A stretch of DNA of 64,000 bases from Streptococcus sp. WB01_FAA12 (lineage in GTDB: Bacteria; Bacillota; Bacilli; Lactobacillales; Streptococcaceae). Below, piece after piece: positions 22,232 to 31,700 of the stretch; within the stretch, counting starts at the first letter, position 1, and each line of letters begins with the position of its first letter. The notes beneath the pieces are model-generated. The model saw only the letters and a program-made list of their open reading frames with translations, was not told where the DNA came from and ran no database searches. The position numbers and the translations under genes were made by a program. The DNA is taken from assembly GCF_012843315.1 (NCBI RefSeq), contig NZ_JABAEX010000004.1, forward strand, positions 54,304 to 118,303, written 5' to 3'.

Positions 22232-22612
22232 ATGGTCAAAGATAAATTCAATGAACTCTATGAGGCTTTGAAAAAAGATGAGACTTTAGCTGGAATCAGT
22301 ATCAAATCTTTTAATCGTCCGGACTCGCTACCAAGCAATGAGACAAGCATCGTCATTAGACCTGTTGGTCCGCCGATGCAGGCGGTTCATGGTAGTAATA
22401 CGAGTCTGGCTAAGACATTTCTCTATCAGGTCAATGTAGAGTCTATTGACTATACGGAGTGCAAAGTACTCCAAAGAAAAATTGAAAAGATTATGGAAGA
22501 CCAGGGATTTTATCAAACTGTTGGTGGTTTGGATGAATGGATTCCAGAAATCAAACGATATGTAGATGCTCGGACCTACAAAGGGCAGAGCACTCTATAC
22601 GAAGAATACTAA
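22232..22612 (+). CDS. Tail terminator-like protein (DUF806-type)
   Basis: A 126-residue alpha-beta protein: DKFNELYEALKKDETLAGIS, then KTFLYQVNVESIDYTECKVL and the closing DEWIPEIKRYVDARTYKGQS. This corresponds to DUF806 and to tail terminators that cap the tail tube. It begins directly after the gp10 stop, behind ATAGGAGGGTTTTAG. Confidence 0.75.
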   Translation: MVKDKFNELYEALKKDETLAGISIKSFNRPDSLPSNETSIVIRPVGPPMQAVHGSNTSLAKTFLYQVNVESIDYTECKVLQRKIEKIMEDQGFYQTVGGLDEWIPEIKRYVDARTYKGQSTLYEEY

Positions 22613-22634
22613 ATTAAAGAAAGAGGTGCTATAA

Positions 22635-23219
22635 ATGGCATTAGTTGGTTTTAAACGTATGACAATTCGTGTGTTGGATGGGAATGCTAATCCGACACTG
22701 GGAGAAAACCTTTTTGTAATTGAAGGACAAACTGGTAAAGGTGCGACTCGTACCGCTAAAATTTCTGGTCTTGCAAGTGATCCAGTAAAAACCTATGGTA
22801 GTGATGTCGCTTACCACGTATCCAATCGTGGTGTTGGCGATGTGAAGATGGAACTGACTGCTGTTGATATTCCTTCAACAGTACTCGCTAAAATCCTAGG
22901 ACATCAAGTCAAAGATGAAATTATTGGTATTGGCGCTGATACAGTTTCTCCATACTGCGCTGTTATGCTTGAGTCTCAGACTGCAAATGGGACTCAGGCA
23001 CAAGTCGGGTTCTTCAAAGGTCAGTTTTCAATGGATGCTGAAGAACTTGAAACGCTTAAAGATAAGCAAGAAGAACTTCCAGATGACAGCTTGAGTTTCG
23101 CTGCTATTGCAAGTGATGACACTGAAACAAATGGCCTTTACTATGTGAAATACATTGGTAAAGATGATGCTAAGCTCAAAAAATTCAAAGGGCAACTTAA
23201 AATGGTTGCTGCAGGGTAG
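22635..23219 (+). CDS. Major tail protein
   Basis: A 194-residue tube subunit of the phi13/TP901-1 group: MALVGFKRMTIRVLDGNANP, ENLFVIEGQTGKGATRTAKI, then YHVSNRGVGDVKMELTAVDI. It polymerises around the tape measure to form the tail tube. Good ribosome site AAGAGGTGC. A modest terminator-like hairpin follows. Confidence 0.92.
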   Translation: MALVGFKRMTIRVLDGNANPTLGENLFVIEGQTGKGATRTAKISGLASDPVKTYGSDVAYHVSNRGVGDVKMELTAVDIPSTVLAKILGHQVKDEIIGIGADTVSPYCAVMLESQTANGTQAQVGFFKGQFSMDAEELETLKDKQEELPDDSLSFAAIASDDTETNGLYYVKYIGKDDAKLKKFKGQLKMVAAG

Positions 23220-23221
23220 GA

Positions 23222-23246
23222 AGAGGGCGTAAGCTCTCTTTTTATC
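23222..23246 (+). terminator. Weak terminator after the major tail protein
   Basis: GAGGGC (23223-23228) pairs with GCTCTC (23233-23238) with one G-T pair, followed by TTTTTATC. Partial termination would lower expression of the downstream chaperone and tape measure compared with the abundant tube protein. Confidence 0.5.
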
Positions 23247-23269
23247 TTTTTTTCTAGAAAGGAAAGTAA

Positions 23270-23563
23270 ATGGCTAAGGTTAAATTTTTAATTAAAAATG
23301 AAAAGGGTCAAGATGTTCAAAAGACCAGTAAGGAAATTACTACCAAGGACTATCGCGACTACTTGATTCTCAATGAAGCACTATCATCTGATGTGTCAGA
23401 GGTAGAGAAATTAGACAAGCAATTGGAATTTATCGCCTCACTGTTTGAAGATTTGGAAGTGGAAGAACTTTTGAAATTCACGGATATGGCAGATATTTTT
23501 GCGGTATTTGCAGACATCTACTCTCATCTGGTGGGTGATGTTGACCCAAAGGAGAAAAAATAA
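23270..23563 (+). CDS. Tail assembly chaperone, short form (gpG-like)
   Basis: A 97-residue acidic protein (KVKFLIKNEKGQDVQKTSKE, then LDKQLEFIASLFEDLEVEEL) ending at Lys-Lys-stop in the sequence GGAGAAAAAATAA. It stands between the major tail protein and the tape measure, the position of lambda gpG. The run of six A just before the stop (23555-23560) allows a -1 shift into the frame that continues to 23748, giving the gpGT form. The two products chaperone the tape measure during tail assembly. Confidence 0.88.
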   Translation: MAKVKFLIKNEKGQDVQKTSKEITTKDYRDYLILNEALSSDVSEVEKLDKQLEFIASLFEDLEVEELLKFTDMADIFAVFADIYSHLVGDVDPKEKK

Positions 23564-23748
23564 AGCCAAGTGAAGCACTAAAACGGTTTTATGGGTTTGT
23601 CAAACAAGCTACTGAAGGACCGTACGGCATGAGTATCCGTGATGTTATGGATACGAGCTGGGAGGACCTGATGGGTGTTCTTGTTGAAACCGAATCTGCT
23701 AAAACTGAGGAAGTCATGGATCTTGCTGACTTTCTAGAAATGATTTAA
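23560..23748 (+). CDS. Tail assembly chaperone extension made by -1 frameshift (gpT part)
   Basis: No start codon or ribosome site precedes this 62-codon frame, which opens in the -1 frame at ATA (23560-23562), right on the slip site GAAAAAA. It encodes PSEALKRFYGFVKQATEGPY, then MDTSWEDLMGVLVETESA and ends LADFLEMI, a typical phage GT C-terminal domain. Read-through by ribosome slippage gives a fusion of 159 residues (23270-23748). Conservation of the A6 run directly before the zero-frame stop is the main evidence. Confidence 0.82.
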   Translation: MKPSEALKRFYGFVKQATEGPYGMSIRDVMDTSWEDLMGVLVETESAKTEEVMDLADFLEMI

Positions 23749-23762
23749 AAAGGAGGATTTGA

Positions 23763-26700
23763 ATGGCAGGTGGAACGCCGTTAGGTCAAATGTATATCGA
23801 GCTAGGGCTGGACGTGTCGAAGTTCAATCCTACCCTAAATGGTGCTAAGAATGCGGTTAAATACTTTCAAAGCAATGTAAAGGCGCTAGACAGCTCCCTT
23901 AAAAACAATGGGAAAAACACAGACTTGCTTCAAGCTAAGTACAAGACACTTGGTCAAGCTATTGAAGCGCAAAGAAAAGTCTTGGACCAGATGAAGAAAA
24001 GTTTTGATACTCTCGAACCTGGTACAGCTAAATTTGATAAGGCCGCTGCTGAGATTGAACGTGAGAATGCTAAGTTGGCAGTCATGGAAGGTCAACTCCG
24101 TAACGTGCAACAAGCTTTGATTGCAGTTGGTAAGGAGAATAGCTTTGCGAACCGTATCAATAAATTTGGAGACGGCCTTATCAAAAGTGGCGATAAAATC
24201 AAGACTTTTGGCGATAGTGTTTCAAGTCTGGGAGGAAAACTAACTACTGGTTTGACTCTGCCTTTGGTTGCTAGTGTTGGTATGGTTACGAAAGCAGCTG
24301 TTGACTATGAATCTGCTTTTGCAGGTGTTAAGAAAACAGTAGATGAAACAGCTACTGTATCTTACCAAAAATTGTCGGACGGCATTCGTCAGATGGCTAA
24401 AGAATTGCCAGCCAGTGCGGTAGAAATTGCTAATGTAGCCGAGGTAGCAGGTCAGCTAGGAATCAAAACCGAAGATATTCTCTCATTTTCTCGAACCATG
24501 ATTGACATGGGCGAATCAACGAACTTGAGCGCCGAAGAAGCTGCGACAGCCATTGCCAAGATTGCGAATATTCTCGGTCTAACATCGGACGAATATGGAC
24601 GGTTTGGGGCATCTGTTGTTGACTTGGGTAACAACTTTGCAACAACTGAGCGTGACATCGTTGAGATGACAAATCGTTTGGCGGCTGGTGGTAAGCTGGC
24701 TGGTCTAACTGCTCCAGATATCCTTGGTCTTGCTACTGCGATGAGTTCGGTTGGTATTGAGGCTGAGGCTGGTGGTACCGCTATGACTCAAACTTTGACG
24801 GCTATTGGTAATGCTGTTTCATTGACAGGTAAGGGCGCAGCAGATGACTTGAACCTCATCTCCAAAACTGCTGGAATGACCTCAGAGGAATTCCAACAGG
24901 CTTGGAAAGAGAAACCAGTCGTTGCTTTGCAATCATTTATCAAAGGGCTCAAGGATGCACAAGAAAAAGGCGTAAACATGAACGCTATCTTGGCACAACT
25001 TGGAATGACTGGTATTCGACAAAGCAACATGCTGAAATCCTTAGCTCTAGCATCTGATAAAATGGGCGATGCTGTTGATCGTTCAAACAAGGCCTGGAAA
25101 GAGAATACTGCTCTGACCAATGAAGCCAATAAACGATATGAAACCACAGAATCTCAATTGAAGATATTCAAGAACCAGGTAACTGACTTGGCTATTGAGT
25201 TTGGTGGGCCACTTCTAAAGGCTCTCCGTGACGGTCTAAAAGCTGGGAAACCTTGGATTGACATGCTAGCTGAAATGGCTAAGCATTTCAGTTCCATGTC
25301 TGAAGAGGAGCAAAGAAATGTTCTAAAATGGGCAGCGTTAACCGCAGGAGCTGGTCCAGCGTTAACACTTTTTGGAAAAGGTATTGGAATCGTAGGAGGC
25401 TTGACAAAAGGAATTGGCTGGCTTACTAAAGGGACTGGTAAAGCGGTCGGTGGCATGAATTTAATGCACAAAACTTTCCAAGCTTTTAGAACAACCGGGA
25501 ATCTATCCTCTGCTTTTAAATTGGCATCTGGTGGAGCGGTAGCGCTTGGGAATGCAACAGCATCAGCTTCGACGTCTACTGGTCTCTTGACAACTGCAAT
25601 GAGTGCCCTCTCAAATCCTTTAGGATTGACAGTCGCTGGTCTTGCCATTGCGACAGCTGCTGCTGTTCATTTTGGCAACGAAAAAGACAAGGCTCGTATC
25701 AAGACAGAAGAATTTGGCTCTCAGTTGAGCGATACTGCTCGTGGAGAATTGCGAAGCTTTCAAAAGACTGTTGATGAAACAAGCACAGCTGTCGCAAACT
25801 TCGGTACTCATGCTGGAGATGCCGAAAAGGTCTCTGGAGCCTTTAAAAAACTCTATGAAGAAATAGCTACTGCTGCCGATAAGACCAACAAACGAATGGA
25901 AGAGTTGGGCGCCAAGTGGGGCCTTAGTGAGGACGACATTGCCAAAGCCAAGGAAAGAAATGGCCGGGTTGTCTCTAATACTGAGGCTATGATGAATCAA
26001 ATCAATGAGATCTATCAACGTCATAATGGAGATGCGAGCAAGTTCTCTCAAGAGGAGAAAGAAATCATCCTGAATAATCAGAATGAGATGATCAAGGCTA
26101 AGTTAAAGTTGATGAGTTTGTCGGAAGAACAACAAACAGCAGCACTTCAAGCCTTAAATGGTAAAATCAGCTCACTCAACGAAACACAGTTAAAACATAC
26201 TAGAGATGTTTTAAAACAGGCTATGGATGAAGAAAAGAAACTCTACGAGAACTCAAAGAGTGAGTGGAAAGAGTTACTTGACGGAAAAGCAATAGATCAA
26301 GAAACTTACAACAAGAAAATGCAAGAGCTTGAAGCTAACCATACTCAAACGATGGAAGCTCTGGGAAGTAAGTATTACCAGGTCATGCGAAATCTTGACG
26401 ATAAGGTGAAAGCTCGAACTGGCCAAAGTTGGAACTATTGGGAAGAAGCTAAGAAAGTTCTAGAAGAATACGGCCTGTCCTATGAAGAAATCGGAAAGAA
26501 AGCTGCGGAAGCCTCTCAAAAGGTAGGTAATTCACACAGCATTCTTGCCAATTACACCAGTGAGATGAGCAAGGAAGTGAAAGAGGCTAACGATGCCTGG
26601 TCCTTGCTGGTTGGGAATATCAATGAAAATGGTAATTTTGAAGTTAAATCAAATGTTAAGGAAGTGATCGGAGAGGCTGCCAAATCTGCTGAAGGTTGGG

Positions 26701-28013
26701 AACAATTGCAGTTTATCGCTAAAACTGCGGAAATCAACTCAAATGCTCGTGCTACTATTGCAGAGGCTCTTGTCGAATCTGGTAAATGGAAAGACATGAC
26801 CCTCGAAGAGAAACAAGTGATTGTCAAGAATCAAGCTGGTCTACAAGCTATCTTTGATAGTGAAACTCACTTAAAAATTTGGAATAGTATGCCAGCGGAA
26901 GTCAAAGAACTTCTCATGAAGAATACAGACATCATGAACAAGGCGGAGGAAGCTTCAAAGGCTCTGTCTAACTATGAAGCTCTGAAACCAAAACAGAAGG
27001 AGTTGCTGGCCAATGATGAAAGTGTCCGACAAGCAGTCGCTCGCTCAACTGATACTCTGACGACCTGGAATGCGACCACACCGTTTACAAAAGATTTGAA
27101 AGCTGATCCTACGAATGTTTTGAACAATGGCCAGTTATCTATCGATAAGATTACGGCTTGGAATTTTGCATCTGCTGAGACGAAATCTTTGGATGCGGTA
27201 GATAATACGAGCGCAGCTGTCGGAAGTGCGATTTTGAGTGTTAATTCACCTAAGCAAGAAACTCCCATCAATTTGTTTGCTGCTGACCAAACGGGCGGTG
27301 TGCGAAATGAGACGAGCGGTGCTATCAATGCGATTAAGCAGTATGACCCTATTAGTATTTTGGCTCAAAATAATACTCAAGGAACTGTTAACCAGGTACA
27401 AAGTGGGGTTGATTCTATTCGTGATAAAACTGTAACAATTAACGCCCAAGACAATGCTTCTGGTGTACTTTCAGGGATTCGAAGCTGGATAAATAGTGTA
27501 ACAGGTAACTTCTTCACAAATATTTTTGCAAGCAGACACGCCCACGGGACCAACTACCACCCTGGTGGTTTAGCTATCGTCAATGACCAACGAAACAGTA
27601 ACTATAAAGAAATGGTTACCCTGCCGGATGGCAGGAGTTTCATTCCTGAAGGCAGAGATGTCTTGCTCCCTCTTCCTAAAGGGTCTAAAGTCTTGAGAGC
27701 GGATAAAACTAAACGCTTGATGCGTGAGATGGGGATTCCCAAATACGCGACAGGAATTGGTATTCCTAGCGATGCGAAATTCTTAAAAGAAATAGAGCAA
27801 GCTCAACGTAAAATAGTTGTTCAACATCAAAATAGTAACAATGGTCAAGATTCAGATAAAGTCATTGCTGAGATGAGGATTCTGAGAGCAAGTATGGAGA
27901 GGATCCTTACTGCTATCCTTGAAAAATCGTCAGATGTCTACCTAGACAATGACATTATCTCACGCAAAACCTATGAACAACATGGAGCCATCTATGCAAG
28001 GGAGGGAATTTAA
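23763..28013 (+). CDS. Tape measure protein
   Basis: A 1,416-residue protein that sets tail length and is ejected with DNA. The N-terminus is coiled-coil (LNGAKNAVKYFQSNVKALDS onward). A minor-tail TP901-like domain follows (about 190-420: AAVDYESAFAGVKKTVDETA, ATAMSSVGIEAEAGGTAMTQ). Hydrophobic segments lie around 520-560 and 600-645 (LSNPLGLTVAGLAIATAAAV). The C-terminus has repeated Asn/Thr-rich units around the words ADPTNVLNNG, VDNTSAAVGS, AADQTGGVRN and AQDNASGVLS. At about 140 nm per 1,000 residues a tail of roughly 200 nm is expected. Start ATG behind AAAGGAGGATTTGA. Confidence 0.96.
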   Translation: MAGGTPLGQMYIELGLDVSKFNPTLNGAKNAVKYFQSNVKALDSSLKNNGKNTDLLQAKYKTLGQAIEAQRKVLDQMKKSFDTLEPGTAKFDKAAAEIERENAKLAVMEGQLRNVQQALIAVGKENSFANRINKFGDGLIKSGDKIKTFGDSVSSLGGKLTTGLTLPLVASVGMVTKAAVDYESAFAGVKKTVDETATVSYQKLSDGIRQMAKELPASAVEIANVAEVAGQLGIKTEDILSFSRTMIDMGESTNLSAEEAATAIAKIANILGLTSDEYGRFGASVVDLGNNFATTERDIVEMTNRLAAGGKLAGLTAPDILGLATAMSSVGIEAEAGGTAMTQTLTAIGNAVSLTGKGAADDLNLISKTAGMTSEEFQQAWKEKPVVALQSFIKGLKDAQEKGVNMNAILAQLGMTGIRQSNMLKSLALASDKMGDAVDRSNKAWKENTALTNEANKRYETTESQLKIFKNQVTDLAIEFGGPLLKALRDGLKAGKPWIDMLAEMAKHFSSMSEEEQRNVLKWAALTAGAGPALTLFGKGIGIVGGLTKGIGWLTKGTGKAVGGMNLMHKTFQAFRTTGNLSSAFKLASGGAVALGNATASASTSTGLLTTAMSALSNPLGLTVAGLAIATAAAVHFGNEKDKARIKTEEFGSQLSDTARGELRSFQKTVDETSTAVANFGTHAGDAEKVSGAFKKLYEEIATAADKTNKRMEELGAKWGLSEDDIAKAKERNGRVVSNTEAMMNQINEIYQRHNGDASKFSQEEKEIILNNQNEMIKAKLKLMSLSEEQQTAALQALNGKISSLNETQLKHTRDVLKQAMDEEKKLYENSKSEWKELLDGKAIDQETYNKKMQELEANHTQTMEALGSKYYQVMRNLDDKVKARTGQSWNYWEEAKKVLEEYGLSYEEIGKKAAEASQKVGNSHSILANYTSEMSKEVKEANDAWSLLVGNINENGNFEVKSNVKEVIGEAAKSAEGWEQLQFIAKTAEINSNARATIAEALVESGKWKDMTLEEKQVIVKNQAGLQAIFDSETHLKIWNSMPAEVKELLMKNTDIMNKAEEASKALSNYEALKPKQKELLANDESVRQAVARSTDTLTTWNATTPFTKDLKADPTNVLNNGQLSIDKITAWNFASAETKSLDAVDNTSAAVGSAILSVNSPKQETPINLFAADQTGGVRNETSGAINAIKQYDPISILAQNNTQGTVNQVQSGVDSIRDKTVTINAQDNASGVLSGIRSWINSVTGNFFTNIFASRHAHGTNYHPGGLAIVNDQRNSNYKEMVTLPDGRSFIPEGRDVLLPLPKGSKVLRADKTKRLMREMGIPKYATGIGIPSDAKFLKEIEQAQRKIVVQHQNSNNGQDSDKVIAEMRILRASMERILTAILEKSSDVYLDNDIISRKTYEQHGAIYAREGI

Positions 28014-28708
28014 TGTTTTACATGATTATTAATGGTTTTAATACGTCTACTATCCCTCACTGTGTTGTGACGGATTTTGGAGAAATTGAGGCTGCCAAAC
28101 CTCATGCAGAATCAGTAGATGTATATGGTTTGAACGGAAGCTATCGAGTGCTAGATGGCTCTTATGAAAGCTACGAACGAACGATATCCTTTTATGTACC
28201 AAAACTTGTAGATATTTCAACAATTGTAGATAAATTCCAGCTCAAAGAAAATGTAATAGAATTCAGTTATCAACTTGGATCATATTTCTATGCAGACTTT
28301 TCAGGAGCAACCTACAATCGTAACGGAATGCATGCCTGGAAGATAGATGTCAAGCTAGTCATGTACCCTTTCCGATACCAAAAGAATATGGATCCTATGG
28401 TTCTTACGGCATCTGGTACAGTCAACAACCCTGGCACGGTTTACTCTGAACCAATCATTGAAATTGAGGGGGACGGTGATGTCTCTCTCACGATTGGGCG
28501 TAAGACCATGTATCTTGCGATTAAGACCAAGGCTACGATTGATTGTAGGCAAGGCAAGCAGAACATCTACAACGCTACTGGTGCAGTCCAGAACACACTT
28601 CGGAAGCGTGGAGGGTTCTTGGAAATACCGACTGGCAAGGTTGGTGTTTCGTTTACTGGGAATGTTCGTAAGATTACTATTCGACCGAATTGGAGGTATA
28701 AGATTTGA
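28013..28708 (+). CDS. Distal tail protein (Dit)
   Basis: A 231-residue baseplate hub protein. The N-terminal belt domain includes TSTIPHCVVTDFGEIEAAKP and SVDVYGLNGSYRVLDGSYES. The C-terminal galectin-like part ends with RKITIRPNWRYKI. It joins tube and tail tip. The ATG at 28013 overlaps the tape measure stop (TAATG), with GGGAGG 8 bp upstream. Confidence 0.9.
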   Translation: MFYMIINGFNTSTIPHCVVTDFGEIEAAKPHAESVDVYGLNGSYRVLDGSYESYERTISFYVPKLVDISTIVDKFQLKENVIEFSYQLGSYFYADFSGATYNRNGMHAWKIDVKLVMYPFRYQKNMDPMVLTASGTVNNPGTVYSEPIIEIEGDGDVSLTIGRKTMYLAIKTKATIDCRQGKQNIYNATGAVQNTLRKRGGFLEIPTGKVGVSFTGNVRKITIRPNWRYKI

Positions 28709-31700
28709 TTTATTTAACAAATGGGAATATGCCTCTGAACGCTGCCTATGCTGATGAAATTGTTCAAGAGGATAACAGCACCTATCAATTGACCTTCCGA
28801 TTTCCGACATCCGATCCATTGTGGGAGAAGTTGAAGGAAGAGACTTTCTTAACGGCTGATGACCTACACGGTGAGCAGGATTTTGTGATTTTTGAAGTTG
28901 AGAAGAAGCACGGTTATATTCAAGTCTATGCGAACCAGGTGTTCACCCTCTTGAATAACTATGTGGTCAATCCTATCTCTTTGGATAGAGCGACTGGCTC
29001 AACTGCTCTCAGTCGTTTTGCTGGAGCGATCACTCGTAACAATCCATTCTCATTCTTCTCTGATATTGAAGACAGACACACCTTCAATATCGGCTCTAAG
29101 AATGCCATGGAAGCCTTCGCGAAAGATAAGCACTCTATTATTGGCCAATGGGGTGGTGACCTTGTACGGCATGGCTACCAGGTTCGACTTTTAAAAAATG
29201 GCGGTTCAGAAAATGAATCGCTTTTTATGTATAAGAAAAACCTGTCTAGCTATCAGCATAAGACATCTACTAAATCTTTGAAGACTAGAATCACCTTCAA
29301 GACTACCGTCAAAGGTGAGGGAGAAAAGGCGCCTGACCGCAAGTTTTCCGTGGTCGTGGATAGTCCGCTCATTAACAAGTACAGTCAAATCTACGAAGAT
29401 GTGATTGAGGTTAATGATGAGGACGTGAAAGATGAAGCGAGCTTGCGAAAATATGGCGAGCAGTATTTCAAGACATCGCTCTGTGACATGATGGAAGATA
29501 GCCTTGAGCTTGAGGTCGTTGGCCAGAGTGACGTGCCTGTCCAGATATATGACATTGTGAGCCTGTTTTATGAGATCTACAATCTGGATGTGCGCAAGAA
29601 AATCACCAAGTACACCTATTCGCCGATGGCCAAGAAGCTGAAATCTATTGGATTCGGTCAATTCCAGTCAGGTCTTGCGAATGCAATTGGCAACGCAGTG
29701 AATGATGCCGTCAAGGGTGAAGCCCAACAACTTCAAGATGATTTTGAAAGGCAGTTAGCCAGAGAACTCAAGAATGCTGATCTTGCATTTGATAGGCAGA
29801 AAGAAGAGTTGGTCAATCAATTCACAGACGGTCTCAACGCTGCCAAAGCCAGAGCCGAAGAAGTCAAGAGAGAACTCTCTGATACGATTGACCAGCGTTT
29901 CAATAGCTTTAATAATGGCCCACTACAAGAGGTCAAGCGTAGAACTGAAGAAGCATTGAAAAATTCTGGGGCCAGCAGTCTACTCGCTCAAGAAGCGAAG
30001 CGGATTGGTCTGGATTCTGTTGCTAGACTTGAAGCGTTTAAGTCACAGGCTACGAGCGCTCAGACGGCTCTATCGGGTGAGTTGGACTCCCTGAAGCGAA
30101 CCATCGCGAACGATATTCGACCGAAGCAAGCACAGGCTGAAGCTGAGATTGCCAAGCAGGTTGAAGCGCTTATCCAGACCAAAAAAGAACTGGCTGGTGT
30201 GAAGTCAGCGCAAGCGACGTATGAAGAGACAACGACTCGCAGACTGTCAGAGCTGACCAATCTAGCCAATGGTAAAGCCAGCAAGTCAGAGCTCACGCAG
30301 ACAGCCGAGGAGCTGGCCAGTAAGATAGCGAGTGTGCAGGTCGGGGGTACAAACCTTTATGCATTGAGTAGAAATAAGGATATCCTTCGAAGTAGCCATT
30401 TAACAGATTTGAAATTTGATATTTCATCTGGTGAAATTTCATTTAAAGCAACTGGATTAGATCCGTATTTTGGTGAAGCAACGACTCACCCAAAGACAGT
30501 AAGTAGTAGAAATGGCGTTCGTATTCCTGTCATTGCAGGCAAATCAATCTATGTGACGATTTCGAATCCTGTCTTTGCCAAGAATTTTATTTCGTATTTC
30601 GACGAAAGGGGTAATACGGTAAAACGTTATCAGTATTACGGTGCTAATTCTTTCGCGGTTCCTCCGAGAGATTTGCAAGGAGTGAGTTTTATTACTCTAC
30701 GTTTTGGTTGTGGTGGTTCGAACTTTGAAATTGGTGATGTACTCAAAACCAAAATCAAAGTCGAATATGGCACGATACCGACCGATTGGAGCCCTGCCCC
30801 TGAAGACCAAGACGAGCGTGTCTCAGCGGTTGAGTCAACCTTTAAACAAAAGGCTGACTCACTAGAGGCTGGTGTGAACCGTCTGACTGAAGGTCTCAGA
30901 ACCAAAGCGGATATCAGTTCACTCAACGTGACTGCTGAGAATATCAGACAGTCGGTGAAGCAGCTTGAGACAAACACGCAGAACAAGCTAGATCAGAAGT
31001 TGAGTCTGGCTGAATTTGAGGTGAGGGCTGGTTCTATCCGTCAGGAAATCCTGAACGTAACCAAAGAAAAGGCAGATAAGACTCTGGTCACAACTGAAGC
31101 TGGGAAGCTGCGTGAGGAGTTTGCGAGTCTTAGGGTCGGTGGGCGGAATCTGTTGAAGGGCTCAAAAGGGCCGTTTAAGCCAGACAAAAACCCTGCGAAC
31201 TTTGATAACCAAGTGCTATATTACAACGAGACGTCAATGCATCTCGTCCAAAATGAGAGATACAGGATTTCCGCAAAAACAGACGGAATGTTTACAGCCA
31301 CACACGAACCCAACAAAGAGAGTGATAATGTCGTTTTATGGTTAATGGATAAAACTGTCACAAATTATCAGATTGTGTCTAGTTTAAAAACGGGTACAAC
31401 TGGCACAGAATTTGTCTGGAGCTGTCCGACTGGCACTTACCATCTGCGGGTCAATACCTATCGCAAAGATCCGGAAAAGCTGAAAAGTGTTTGGGAGGTC
31501 AAAGTAGAGCAAGGCTCGTTTAAGACCGACTGGTCACCAGCCCCAGAAGATACTGAGGGCCTCATCACTGAGGCTAAGGCTACCTTTGAGCGGACGGCTC
31601 TGGGGTTGCGAACTGACTTATCAGCTATTCAGGAATATGTCAATAAAGACGGGCAGCGACAAGAAACCTTGCAGCGTTACACTCGTGAAGAGAGCGCAAA

